This document shows positions 50,640 through 63,977 of a DNA stretch of 64,000 nucleotides, one piece after another. The stretch spans positions 23,106,625 to 23,170,624 of the forward strand of contig JBBMOA010000021.1 in the NCBI GenBank assembly GCA_037954235.1. Direction: 5' to 3'. The notes beneath the pieces were generated by a model. That model had not been told where the DNA came from and did no database searches. It worked only from the letters and a program-made list of their open reading frames with translations. Within the stretch, counting starts at the first letter, position 1. The number at the start of each line of letters is the position of its first letter. This DNA comes from Aulostomus chinensis (lineage: Eukaryota; Chordata; Actinopteri; Syngnathiformes; Aulostomidae). The position numbers and the translations under genes were made by a program.

Positions 50640-53380
50640 CATAGAAAGATGCATAAACTTGAAGTTAGAGGTGGATTTCACTGAGTTTTCCTCAAAATAC
50701 AGGACTTCTGCATGAAGTGTTCATTTTGGCCTTCTCTCGCTGAGAAAACGCTATTTGTGACCTGTGATACAAAACAGCCATAACTTTTGTTCAAAGTGAG
50801 TTTTCAGTCAATTTTCAACCTGAAAGCATAGAAAGATGCATAAACTTGAAGTTACAGCTTGATTTCAGTGAGTTTTCATCAAAATACAGGAGTTCTGCAT
50901 GAAGTGTTCATTTTGGCCTTCTCTCGCTGAGAAAACACTATTTGTGACCTGTGATACAAAAATACCATAACTTTTGTTCAAAGTGAGTTTTCAGTCAAGT
51001 TTCAACCTGAAAGCATAGAAAGATGCATAAACTTGAAGTTACAGCTTGATTTCAGTGAGTTTTCATCAAAATACAGGAGTTCTGCATGAAGTGTTCATTT
51101 TGGCCTTCTCTCGCTGAGAAAACACTATTTGTGACCTGTGATACAAAAATGCCATAACTTTTGTTCAAAGTGAGTTTTCAGTCAAGTTTCAACCTGAAAG
51201 CATAGAAAGATGCATAAACTTGAAGTTACAGCTTGATTTCAGTGAGTTTTCATCAAAATACAGGAGTTCTGCATGAAGTGTTCATTTTGGCCTTCTCTCG
51301 CTGAGAAAACGCTATTTGTGACCTGTGATACAAAAATGCCATAACTTTTGTTCAAAGTGAGTTTTCAGTCAAGTTTCAACCTGAAAGCATAGAAAGATGC
51401 ATAAACTTGAAGTTACAGCTTGATTTCAGTGAGTTTTCATCAAAATACAGGAGTTCTGCATGAAGTGTTCATTTTTGCCTTCTCTCGCTGAGAAAACACT
51501 ATTTGTGACCTGTGATACAAAACAGCCATAACTTTTGTTCAAAGTGAGTTTTCAGTCAAGTTTCAACCTGAAAGCATAGAAAGATGCATAAACTTGAAGT
51601 TACAGCTTGATTTCAGTGAGTTTTCATCAAAATACAGGAGTTCTGCATGAAGTGTTCATTTTGGCCTTCTCTCGCTGAGAAAACACTATTTGTGACCTGT
51701 GATACAAAAATGCCATAACTTTTGTTCAAAGTGAGTTTTCAGTCAAGTTTCAACCTGAAAGCATAGAAAGATGCATAAACTTGAAGTTACAGCTTGATTT
51801 CAGTGAGTTTTCCTCAAAATACAGGAGTTCTGCATGAAGTGTTCATTTTGGCCTTCTCTCGCTGAGAAAACAGTATTTGTGACCTGTGATACAAAAATGC
51901 CATAACTTTTGTTCAAAGTGAGTTTTCAGTCAAGTTTCAACCTGAAAGCATAGAAAGATGCATAAACTTGAAGTTACAGCTTGATTTCAGTGAGTTTTCA
52001 TCAAAATACAGGAGTTCTGCATGAAGTGTTCATTTTGGCCTTCTCTCGCTGAGAAAACGCTATTTGTGACCTGTGATACAAAAAAGCTATAACTTTTGTT
52101 CAAAGTGATTTTTCAGTCAAGTTTCACCCTGAAAGCATAGAAAGATGCAAAAACTCAAAGTTAGAGCTGGATTTCACTGAGTTTTCCTCAAAATACAGGA
52201 GTTCTGCATGAAGTGTTCATTTTGGCCTTCTCTCACTGAGAAAACGCTATTTGTGACCTGTGATACAAAAAAGCTATAACTTTTGTTCAAAGTGATTTTT
52301 CAGTCAAGTTTCACCCTGAAAGCATAGAAAGATGCAATAACTCAAAGTTAGAGGTGGATTTCAGTGAATTTTCATCAAAATACAGGAGTTCTGCATGAAG
52401 TGTTCATTTTGGCCTTCTCTCGCTGAGAAAACGCCATTTGTGACCTGTGATACAAAAAAGCTATAACTTTTGTTCAAAGTGAGTTTTCAGTCAAGTTTCA
52501 CCCTGAAAGAATAGAAAGATGCATAAACTTGAAGTTAGAGGTGGATTTCACTGAGTTTTCCTCAAAATACAGGAGTTCTGCATGAAGTGTTCATTTTGGC
52601 CTTCTCTCGCTGAGAAAACGCTATTTGTGACCTGTGATACAAAACAGCCATAACTTTTGTTCAAAGTGAGTTTTCAGTCAAGTTTCAACCTGAAAGCATA
52701 GAAAGATGCATAAACTTGAAGTTACAGCTTGATTTCAGTGAGTTTTCATCAAAATACAGGAGTTCTGCATGAAGTGTTCATTTTGGCCTTCTCTCGCTGA
52801 GAAAACACTATTTGTGACCTGTGATACAAAAATACCATAACTTTTGTTCAAAGTGAGTTTTCAGTCAAGTTTCAACCTGAAAGCATAGAAAGATGCATAA
52901 ACTTGAAGTTACAGCTTGATTTCAGTGAGTTTTCATCAAAATACAGGAATTCTGCATGAAGTGTTCATTTTGGCCTTCTCTCGCTGAGAAAACACTATTT
53001 GTGACCTGTGATACAAAAATGCCATAACTTTTGTTCAAAGTGAGTTTTCAGTCAAGTTTCAACCTGAAAGCATAGAAAGATGCATAAACTTGAAGTTACA
53101 GCTTGATTTCAGTGAGTTTTCATCAAAATACAGGAGTTCTGCATGAAGTGTTCATTTTGGCCTTCTCTCGCTGAGAAAACGCTATTTGTGACCTGTGATA
53201 CAAAAATGCCATAACTTTTGTTCAAAGTGAGTTTTCAGTCAAGTTTCAACCTGAAAGCATAGAAAGATGCATAAACTTGAAGTTACAGCTTGATTTCAGT
53301 GAGTTTTCATCAAAATACAGGAGTTCTGCATGAAGTGTTCATTTTTGCCTTCTCTCGCTGAGAAAACACTATTTGTGACC
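50640..53380 (+). repeat. 10-monomer tandem duplication (1870 bp)
   Basis: The aataccataac monomer (50961, 52831), the aaaacgct plus aaaatgccat mosaic (51309, 53179) and the catttttgcc change (51470, 53340) recur exactly 1870 bp apart. Only a few private differences were noted, such as ggacttctg and caattttcaacc in the first copy and ggaattctg in the second. Confidence 0.82.
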
Positions 53381-56300
53381 TGTGATACAAAAATGCCATA
53401 ACTTTTGTTCAAAGTGAGTTTTCAGTCAAGTTTCAACCTGAAAGCATAGAAAGATGCATAAACTTGAAGTTACAGCTTGATTTCAGTGAGTTTTCCTCAA
53501 AATACAGGAGTTCTGCATGAAGTGTTCATTTTGGCCTTCTCTCGCTGAGAAAACACTATTTGTGACCTGTGATACAAAAATGCCATAACTTTTTTAAAAA
53601 GTGAGTTTTCAGTCAAGTTTCAACCTGAAAGCATAGAAAGATGCATAAACTTGAAGTTACAGCTTGATTTCAGTGAGTTTTCATCAAAATACAGGAGTTC
53701 TGCATGAAGTGTTACTTTTGGCCTTCTCTCGCTGAGAAAACAGTATTTGTGACTTGTGATAAAAAAATGCCATAACTTTTGTTCAAAGTGAGTTTTCAGT
53801 CAAGTTTCAACCTGAAAGCATAGAAAGATGCATAAACTTGAAGTTACAGCTTGATTTCAGTGAGTTTTCATCAAAATACAGGAGTTCTGCATGAAGTGTT
53901 CATTTTGGCCTTCTCTCGCTGAGAAAACGCTATTTGTGACCTGTGATACAAAAAAGCTATAACTTTTGTTCAAAGTGATTTTTCAGTCAAGTTTCACCCT
54001 GAAAGCATAGAAAGATGCAAAAACTCAAAGTTAGAGGTGGATTTCAGTGAATTTTCATCAAAATACAGGAGTTCTGCATGAAGTGTTCATTTTGGCCTTC
54101 TCTCGCTGAGAAAACGCCATTTGTGACCTGTGATACAAAAAAGCTATAACTTTTGTTCAAAGTGAGTTTTCAGTCAAGTTTCACCCTGAAAGCATAGAAA
54201 GATGCATAAACTTGAAGTTAGAGGTGGATTTCACTGAGTTTTCCTCAAAATACAGGAGTTCTGCATGAAGTGTTCATTTTGGCCTTCTCTCGCTGAGAAA
54301 ACGCTATTTGTGACCTGTGATACAAAACAGCCATAACTTTTGTTCAAAGTGAGTTTTCAGTCAAGTTTCAACCTAAAAGCATAGAAAGATGCATAAACTT
54401 GAAGTTACAGCTTGATTTCAGTGAGTTTTCATCAAAATACAGGAGTTCTGCATGAAGTGTTCATTTTTGCCTTCTCTTGCTGAGAAAACACTATTTGTGA
54501 CCTGTGATACAAAAATGCCATAACTTTTGTTCAAAGTGAGTTTTCAGTCAAGTTTCAACCTGAAAGCATAGAAAGATGCATAAACTTGAAGTTACAGCTT
54601 GATTTCAGTGAGTTTTCATCAAAATACAGGAGTTCTGCATGAAGTGTTCATTTTGGCCTTCTCTCGCTGAGAAAACGCCATTTGTGACCTGTGATACAAA
54701 AAAGCTATAACTTTTATTCAAAGTGATTTTTCAGTCAAGTTTCACCCTGAAAGCATAGAAAGATGCAAAAACTCAAAGTTAGAGGTGGATTTCACTGAGT
54801 TTTCCTCAAAATACAGGAGTTCTGCATGAAGTGTTCATTTTGGCATTCTCTCGCTGAGAAAACGCTATTTGTGACCTGTGATACAAAAAAGCTATAACTT
54901 TTGTTCAAAGTGATTTTTCAGTCAAGTTTCACCCTGAAAGCATAGACAGATGCAAAAACTCAAAGTTAGAGGTGGATTTCAGTGAATTTTCATCAAAATA
55001 CAGGAGTTCTGCATGAAGTGTTCATTTTGGCCTTCTCTCGCTGAGAAAACGCCATTTGTGACCTGTGATACAAAAAAGCTATAACTTTTGTTCAAAGTGA
55101 GTTTTCAGTCAAGTTTCAACCTGAAAGCATAGAAAGATGCATAAACTCAAAGTTAGAGGTGGATTTCAGTGAGTTTTCCTCAAAATACAGGAGTTCTGCA
55201 TGAAGTGTTCATTTTGGCCTTCTCTCGCTGAGAAAACACTATTTGTGACCTGTGATACAAAAATGCCATAACTTTTGTTCAAAGTGAGTTTTCAGTCAAG
55301 TTTCAACCTGAAAGCATAGAAAGATGCATAAACTTGAAGTTACAGCTTGATTTCAGTGAGTTTTCATCAAAATACAGGAGTTCTGCATGAAGTGTTCATT
55401 TTGGCCTTCTCTCGCTGAGAAAACACTATTTGTGACCTGTGATACAAAAATGCCATAACTTTTTTAAAAAGTGAGTTTTCAGTCAAGTTTCAACCTGAAA
55501 GCATAGAAAGATGCATAAACTTGAAGTTACAGCTTGATTTCAGTGAGTTTTCATCAAAATACAGGAGTTCTGCATGAAGTGTTACTTTTGGCCTTCTCTC
55601 GCTGAGAAAACGCCATTTGTGACCTGTGATACAAAAAAGCTATAACTTTTGTTCAAAGTGAATTTTCAGTCAAGTTTCAACCTGAAAGCATAGAAAGATG
55701 CATAAACTTGAAGTTACAGCTTGATTTCAGTGAGTTTTCATCAAAATACAGGAGTTCTGCATGAAGTGTTCATTTTGGCCTTCTCTCGCTGAGAAAACAC
55801 TATTTGTGACCTGTGATACAAAAATGCCATAACTTTTGTTCAAAGTGAGTTTTCAGTCAAGTTTCAACCTGAAAGCATAGAAAGATGCATAAACTTGAAG
55901 TTACAGCTTGATTTCAGTGAGTTTTCCTCAAAATACAGGAGTTCTGCATGAAGTGTTCATTTTGACCTTCTCTCGCTGAGAAAACACTATTTGTGACCTG
56001 TGATACAAAAATGCCATAACTTTTGTTCAAAGTGAGTTTTCAGTCAAGTTTCAACCTGAAAGCATAGAAAGATGCATAAACTTGAAGTTACAGCTTGATT
56101 TCAGTGAGTTTTCATCAAAATACAGGAGTTCTGCATGAAGTGTTCATTTTGGCCTTCTCTCGCTGAGAAAACACTATTTGTGACCTGTGATACAAAAATG
56201 CCATAACTTTTGTTCAAAGTGAGTTTTCAGTCAAGTTTCAACCTGAAAGCATAGAAAGATGCATAAACTTGAAGTTACAGCTTGATTTCAGTGAGTTTTC

Positions 56301-56459
56301 ATCAAAATACAGGAGTTCTGCATGAAGTGTTACTTTTGGCCTTCTCTCGCTGAGAAAACACTATTTGTGACCTGTGATACAAAAATGCCATAACTTTTGT
56401 TCAAAGTGATTTTTCAGTCAAGTTTCACCCTGAAAGCATAGAAAGATGCAAAAACTCAA

Positions 56460-58600
56460 AGTTAGAGGTGGATTTCACTGAGTTTTCCTCAAAATACAGG
56501 AGTTCTGCATGAAGTGTTCATTTTGGCCTTCTCTCACTGAGAAAACGCTATTTGTGACCTGTGATACAAAAAAGCTATAACTTTTGTTCAAAGTGATTTT
56601 TCAGTCAAGTTTCACCCTGAAAGCATAGAAAGATGCAAAAACTCAAAGTTAGAGGTAGATTTCAGTGAATTTTCATCAAAATACAGGAGTTCTGCATGAA
56701 GTGTTCATTTTGGCCTTCTCTCGCTGAGAAAACGCCATTTGTGACCTGTGATACAAAAAAGCTATAACATTTGTTCAAAGTGAGTTTTCAGTCAAGTTTC
56801 ACCCTGAAAGCATAGAAAGATGCATAAACTTGAAGTTAGAGGTGGATTTCACTGAATTTTCCTCAAAATACAGGAGTTCTGCATGAAGTGTTCATTTTGG
56901 CCTTCTCTCGCTGAGAAAACGCTATTTGTGACCTGTGATACAAAACAGCCATAACTTTTGTTCAAAGTGAGTTTTCAGTCAAGTTTCAACCTAAAAGCAT
57001 AGAAAGATGCAAAAACTCAAAGTTAGAGGTGGATTTCAGTGAATTTTCATCAAAATACAGGAGTTCTGCATGAAGTGTTCATTTTGGCCTTCTCTCGCTG
57101 AGAAAACGCCATTTGTGACCTGTGATACAAAAAAGCTATAACTTTTGTTCAAAGTGATTTTTCAGTCAAGTTTCACCCTGAAACCATAGAAAGATCCAAA
57201 AACTCAAAGTTAGAGATGGATTTCACTGAGTTTTCCTCAAAATACAGGAGTTCTGCATGAAGTGTTCATTTTGGCCTTCTCTCGCTGACAAAACGCCGTT
57301 TGTGACCTGTGATACAAAAAAGCTATAACTTTTGTTCAAAGTGATTTTTCAGTCAAGTTTCACCCTGAAAGCATAGAAAGATGCATAAACTCAAAGTTTG
57401 AGGTGGATTTCACTGAGTTTTCTTCAAAATACAGGAGTTCTGCATGAAGTGTTCATTTTGGCCTTCTCTCGCTGAGAAAACGCTATTTGTGACCTGTGAT
57501 ACAAAAAAGCCATAACTTTTGTTCAAAGTGAGTTTTCAGTCAAGTTTCACCCTGAAAGCATAGAAAGATGCATAAACTCAAAGTTAGAGGTGGATTTCAC
57601 TGAGTTTTCCTCAAAATACAGGAGTTCTGCATGAAGTGTTCATTTTGGCCTTCTCTCACTGAGAAAACGCTATTTGTGACCTGTGATACAAAAAAGCTAT
57701 AACTTTTGTTCAAAGTGATTTTTCAGTCAAGTTTCACCCTGAAAGCATAGAAAGATGCAAAAACTCAAAGATAGAGGTAGATTTCAGTGAATTTTCATCA
57801 AAATACAGGAGTTCTGCATGAAGTGTTCATTTTGGGCTTCTCTCGCTGAGAAAACGCCATTTATGACCTGTGATACAAAAAAGCTATAACATTTGTTCAA
57901 AGTGAGTTTTCAGTCAAGTTTCACCCTGAAAGCATAGAAAGATGCATAAACTTGAAGTTAGAGGTGGATTTCACTGAGTTTTCCTCAAAATACAGGAGTT
58001 CTGCATGAAGTGTTCATTTTGGCCTTCTCTCGCTGAGAAAACGCTATTTGTGACCTGTGATACAAAACAGCCATAACTTTTGTTCAAAGTGAGTTTTCAG
58101 TCAAGTTTCAACCTAAAAGCATAGAAAGATGCATAAACTTGAAGTTACAGCTTGATTTCAGTGAGTTTTCATCAAAATACAAGAGTTCTGCATGAAGTGT
58201 TCATTTTGGCCTTCTCTCGCTGAGAAAACGCTATTTGTGACCTGTGATACAAAAAAGCTATAACTTTTGTTCAAAGTGATTTTTAAGTCAAGTTTCACCC
58301 TGACAGCATAGACAGATGCAAAAACTCAAAGTTAGAGGTGGATTTCAGTGAATTTTCATCAAAATACAGGAGTTCTGCATGAAGTGTTCATTTTGGCCTT
58401 CTCTCGCTGACAAAACGCCGTTTGTGACCTGTGATACAAAAAAGCTATAACTTTTGTTCAAAGTGATTTTTCAGTCAAGTTTCACCCTGAAAGCATAGAA
58501 AGATGCATAAACTCAAAGTTTGAGGTGGATTTCACTGAGTTTTCTTCAAAATACAGGAGTTCTGCATGAAGTGTTCATTTTGGCCTTCTCTCGCTGAGAA
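56460..58600 (+). repeat. 6-monomer tandem duplication (1122 bp)
   Basis: Markers agaggtagat (56651, 57773), ctataacatttg (56763, 57885), acctaaaagc (56991, 58113) and gctgacaaaacgccg (57284, 58406) all recur 1122 bp apart. The middle part (57000-57180 against 58122-58300) is less alike, which suggests conversion inside one copy. Confidence 0.82.
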
Positions 58601-58989
58601 AACACTATTTGTGACCTGTGATACAAAAATGCCATAACTTTTGTTCAAAGTGAGTTTTCAGTCAAGTTTCAACCTGAAAGCATAGAAAGATGCATAAACT
58701 TGAAGTTACAGCTTGATTTCAGTGAGTTTTCATCAAAATACAGGAGTTCTGCATGAAGTGTTCATTTTGGCCTTCTCTCGCTGAGAAAACACTATGTGTG
58801 ACCTGTGATACAAAAATGCCATAACTTTTGTTCAAAGTGAGTTTTCAGTCAAGTTTCAACCTGAAAGCATAGAAAGATGCATAAACTTGAAGTTACAGCT
58901 TGATTTCAGTGAGTTTTCATCAAAATACAGGAGTTCTGCGTGAAGTGTTCATTTTGGCCTTCTCTCGCTGAGAAAACGCTATTTGTGAC

Positions 58990-61711
58990 CTGTGATACAA
59001 AAATGCCATAACTTTTGTTCAAAGTGAGTTTTCAGTCAAGTTTCAACCTGAAAGCATAGAAAGATGCATAAACTTGAAGTTACAGCTTGATTTCAGTGAG
59101 TTTTCATCAAAATACAGGAGTTCTGCATGAAGTGTTCATTTTGGCCTTCTCTCGCTGAGAAAACGCTATTTGTGACCTGTGATACAAAAAAGCTATAACT
59201 TTTGTTCAAAGTAATTTTTCAGTCAAGTTTCACCCTGAAAGCATAGAAAGATGCATAAACTCAAAGTTAGAGGTGGATTTCACTGAGTTTTCCTCAAAAT
59301 ACAGGAGTTCTGCATGAAGTGTTCATTTTGTCCTTCTCTCGCTGAGAAAACAGTATTTGTGACCTGTGATACAAAAAAGCTATAACTTTTGTTCAAAGTG
59401 AGTTTTCAGTCAAGTTTCACACTGAAAGCATAGAAAGATGCATAAACTTGAAGTTAGAGGTGGATTTCACTGAGTTTTCCTCAAAATACAGGACTTCTGC
59501 ATGAAGTGTTCATTTTGGCCTTCTCTCGCTAAGAAAACGCTATTTGTGACCTGTGATACAAAACAGCCATAACTTTTGTTCAAAGTGAGTTTTCAATCAA
59601 GTTTCAACCTGAAAGCATAGAAAGATGCATAAACTTGAAGTTACAGCTTGATTTCAGTGAGTTTTCATCAAAATACAGGAGTTCTGCATGAAGTGTTCAT
59701 TTTGGCCTTCTCTCGCTGAGAAAACACTATTTGTGACCTGTGATACAAAAATACCATAACTTTTGTTCAAAGTGAGTTTTCAGTCAAGTTTCAACCTGAA
59801 AGCATAGAAAGATGCATAAACTTGAAGTTACAGCTTGATTTCAGTGAGTTTTCATCAAAATACAGGAGTTCTGCATGAAGTGTTCATTTTGGCCTTCTCT
59901 CGCTGAGAAAACACTATTTGTGACCTGTGATACAAAAATGCCATAACTTTTGTTCAAAGTGAGTTTTCAGTCAAGTTTCAACCTGAAAGCATAGAAAGAT
60001 GCATAAACTTGAAGTTACAGCTTGATTTCAGTGAGTTTTCATCAAAATACAGGAGTTCTGCATGAAGTGTTCATTTTGGCATTCTCTCGCTGAGAAAACG
60101 CTATTTGTGACCTGTGATACAAAAATGCCATAACTTTTGTTCAAAGTGAGTTTTCAGTCAAGTTTCAACCTGAAAGCATAGAAAGATGCATAAACGTGAA
60201 GTTACAGCTTGATTTCAGTGAGTTTTCCTCAAAATACAGGAGTTCTGCATGAAGTGTTCATTTTGGCCTTCTCTCGCTGAGAAAACACTATTTGTGACCT
60301 GTGATACAAAAATGCCATAACTTTTGTTCAAAGTGAGTTTTCAGTCAAGTTTCAACCTGAAAGCATAGAAAGATGCATAAACTTGAAGTTACAGCTTGAT
60401 TTCAGTGAGTTTTCATCAAAATACAGGAGTTCTGCATGAAGTGTTCATTTTGGCCTTCTCTCGCTGAGAAAACACTATTTGTGACCTGTGATACAAAAAT
60501 GCCATAACTTTTGTTCAAAGTGAGTTTTCAGTCAAGTTTCAACCTGAAAGCATAGAAAGATGCATAAACTTGAAGTTACAGCTTGATTTCAGTGAGTTTT
60601 CATCAAAATACAGGAGTTCTGCATGAAGTGTTCATTTTGGCCTTCTCTCGCTGAGAAAACGCTATTTGTGACCTGTGATACAAAAAAGCTATAACTTTTG
60701 TTCAAAGTAATTTTTCAGTCAAGTTTCACCCTGAAAGCATAGAAAGATGCATAAACTCAAAGTTAGAGGTGGATTTCACTGAGTTTTCCTCAAAATACAG
60801 GAGTTCTGCATGAAGTGTTCATTTTGTCCTTCTCTCGCTGAGAAAACAGTATTTGTGACCTGTGATACAAAAAAGCTATAACTTTTGTTCAAAGTGAGTT
60901 TTCAGTCAAGTTTCACACTGAAAGCATAGAAAGATGCATAAACTTGAAGTTAGAGGTGGATTTCACTGAGTTTTCCTCAAAATACAGGACTTCTGCATGA
61001 AGTGTTCATTTTGGCCTTCTCTCGCTGAGAAAACGCTATTTGTGACCTGTGATACAAAACAGCCATAACTTTTGTTCAAAGTGAGTTTTCAATCAAGTTT
61101 CAACCTGAAAGCATAGAAAGATGCATAAACTTGAAGTTACAGCTTGATTTCAGTGAGTTTTCATCAAAATACAGGAGTTCTGCATGAAGTGTTCATTTTG
61201 GCCTTCTCTCGCTGAGAAAACACTATTTGTGACCTGTGATACAAAAATACCATAACTTTTGTTCAAAGTGAGTTTTCAGTCAAGTTTCAACCTGAAAGCA
61301 TAGAAAGATGCATAAACTTGAAGTTACAGCTTGATTTCAGTGAGTTTTCATCAAAATACAGGAGTTCTGCATGAAGTGTTCATTTTGGCCTTCTCTCGCT
61401 GAGAAAACACTATTTGTGACCTGTGATACAAAAATGCCATAACTTTTGTTCAAAGTGAGTTTTCAGTCAAGTTTCAACCTGAAAGCATAGAAAGATGCAT
61501 AAACTTGAAGTTACAGCTTGATTTCAGTGAGTTTTCATCAAAATACAGGAGTTCTGCATGAAGTGTTCATTTTGGCATTCTCTCGCTGAGAAAACGCTAT
61601 TTGTGACCTGTGATACAAAAATGCCATAACTTTTGTTCAAAGTGAGTTTTCAGTCAAGTTTCAACCTGAAAGCATAGAAAGATGCATAAACGTGAAGTTA
61701 CAGCTTGATTT
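58990..61711 (+). repeat. 8-monomer tandem duplication (1496 bp)
   Basis: Bases about 58990-60215 match 60486-61711. Shared rare changes are cacactgaaagc (59419, 60915), ggacttctgc, ttttcaatcaag and taaacgtgaag (60191, 61687), all 1496 bp apart. One private change, tctcgctaag near 59530, is seen only in the first copy. The near identity marks this as a recent event. Confidence 0.87.
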
Positions 61712-62298
61712 CAGTGAGTTTTCATCAAAATACAGGAGTTCTGCATGAAGTGTTCATTTTGGCCTTCTCTCGCTGAGAAAACGCTATTTGTGACCTGTGA
61801 TACAAAAATGCCATAACTTTTGTTCAAAGTGAGTTTTCAGTCGTTTCAACCTGAAAGCATAGAAAGATGCATAAACTTGAAGTTACAGCTTGATTTCAGT
61901 GAGTTTTCATCAAAATTCAGGAGTTCTGCATGAAGTGTTCATTTTGGCCTTCTCTCGCTGAGAAAACACTATTTGTGACCTGTGATACAAAAATGCCATA
62001 ACTTTTGTTCAAAGTGAGTTTTCAGTCAAGTTTCAACCTGAAAGCATAGAAAGATGCATAAACTTGAAGTTACAGCTTGATTTCAGTGAGTTTTCCTCAA
62101 AATACAGGAGTTCTGCATGAAGTGTTCATTTTGGCCTTCTCTCGCTGAGAAAACACTATTTGTGACCTGTGATACAAAAATGCCATAACTTTTGTTCAAA
62201 GTGAGTTTTCAGTCAAGTTTCAACCTGAAAGCATAGAAAGATGCATAAACTTGAAGTTACAGCTTGATTTCAGTGAGTTTTCATCAAAATACAGGAGT

Positions 62299-62485
62299 TC
62301 TGCATGAAGTGTTCATTTTGGCCTTCTCTCGCTGAGAAAACACTATTTGTGACCTGTGATACAAAAATGCCATAACTTTTGTTCAAAGTGAGTTTTCAGT
62401 CAAGTTTCAACCTGAAAGCATAGAAAGATGCATAAACTTGAAGTTACAGCTTGATTTCAGTGAGTTTTCCTCAAAATACAGGAGT
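62299..62485 (+). repeat. Reference monomer, type A
   Basis: This 187-bp unit is a clean example of type A, which dominates the last few kilobases and much of 14-25 kb. In order it carries aaaacactatttgtg, aaaatgccataac, tgttcaaagtgag, tttcaacctgaaag, gcataaacttgaag and ttacagcttgatttcag. By my count it has 68 G or C in 187 bases (36%). Its only CpG is in tctcgctg, because the second CpG position of type B reads CA here (aaaacact). It is closed by cagtgagttttcctc; most other A monomers end in cagtgagttttcatc. Confidence 0.9.
62304..62316. other. Short dyad ATGAA-gtg-TTCAT present in most monomers
   Basis: The sequence atgaagtgttcat has 5-bp perfect arms around a 3-base centre. It sits just after the phase anchor and recurs in most monomers. 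Variants that break it are tgatgtg, tgtagtg, ttaagtg, gaattgttc and gtgttact. Short dyads are common in satellites and sometimes bind proteins, but no specific binding site is recognised here. Confidence 0.6.
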
Positions 62486-63977
62486 TCTGCATGAAGTGTT
62501 CATTTTGGCCTTCTCTCGCTGAGAAAACACTATTTGTGACCTGTGATACAAAAATGCCATAACTTTTGTTCAAAGTGAGTTTTCAGTCAAGTTTCAACCT
62601 GAAAGCATAGAAAGATGCATAAACTTGAAGTTACAGCTTGATTTCAGTGAGTTTTCCTCAAAGTACAGGAGTTCTGCATGAAGTGTTCATTTTGGCCTTC
62701 TCTCGCTGAGAAAACACTATTTGTGACCTGTGATACAAAAATGCCATAACTTTTGTTCAAAGTGAGTTTTCAGTCGTTTCAACCTGAAAGCATAGAAAGA
62801 TGCATAAACTTGAAGTTACAGCTTGATTTCAGTGAGTTTTCATCAAAATACAGGAGTTCTGCATGAAGTGTTCATTTTGGCCTTCTCTCGCTGAGAAAAC
62901 ACTATTTGTGACCTGTGATACAAAAATGCCATAACTTTTGTTCAAAGTGAGTTTTCAGTCAAGTTTCAACCTGAAAGCATAGAAAGATGCATAAACTTGA
63001 AGTTACAGCTTGATTTCAGTGAGTTTTCATCAAAATACAGGAGTTCTGCATGAAGTGTTCATTTTGGCCTTCTCTCGCTGAGAAAACACTATGTGTGACC
63101 TGTGATACAAAAATGCCATAACTTTTGTTCAAAGTGAGTTTTCAGTCAAGTTTCAACCTGAAAGCATAGAAAGATGCATAAACTTGAAGTTACAGCTTGA
63201 TTTCAGTGAGTTTTCATCAAAATACAGGAGTTCTGCATGAAGTGTTCATTTTGACCTTCTCTCGCTGAGAAAACACTTTTTGTGACCTGTGATACAAAAA
63301 TGCCATAACTTTTGTTCAAAGTGAGTTTTCAGTCAAGTTTCAACCTGAAAGCATAGAAAGATGCATAAACTTGAAGTTACAGCTTGATTTCAGTGAGTTT
63401 TCATCAAAATACAGGAGTTCTGCATGAAGTGTTCATTTTGGCCTTCTCTCGCTGAGAAAACACTATTTGTGACCTGTGATACAAAAATGCCATAACTTTT
63501 GTTCAAAGTGAGTTTTCAGTCAAGTTTCAACCTGAAAGCATAGAAAGATGCATAAACTTGAAGTTACAGCTTGATTTCAGTGAGTTTTCATCAAAATACA
63601 GGAGTTCTGCATGAAGTGTTCATTTTGGCCTTCTCTCGCTGAGAAAACGCTATTTGTGACCTGTGATACAAAAATGCCATAACTTTTGTTCAAAGTGAGT
63701 TTTCAGTCGTTTCAACCTGAAAGCATAGAAAGATGCATAAACTTGAAGTTACAGCTTGATTTCAGTGAGTTTTCATCAAAATTCAGGAGTTCTGCATGAA
63801 GTGTTCATTTTGGCCTTCTCTCGCTGAGAAAACACTATTTGTGACCTGTGATACAAAAATGCCATAACTTTTGTTCAAAGTGAGTTTTCAGTCAAGTTTC
63901 AACCTGAAAGCATAGAAAGATGCATAAACTTGAAGTTACAGCTTGATTTCAGTGAGTTTTCCTCAAAATACAGGAGT

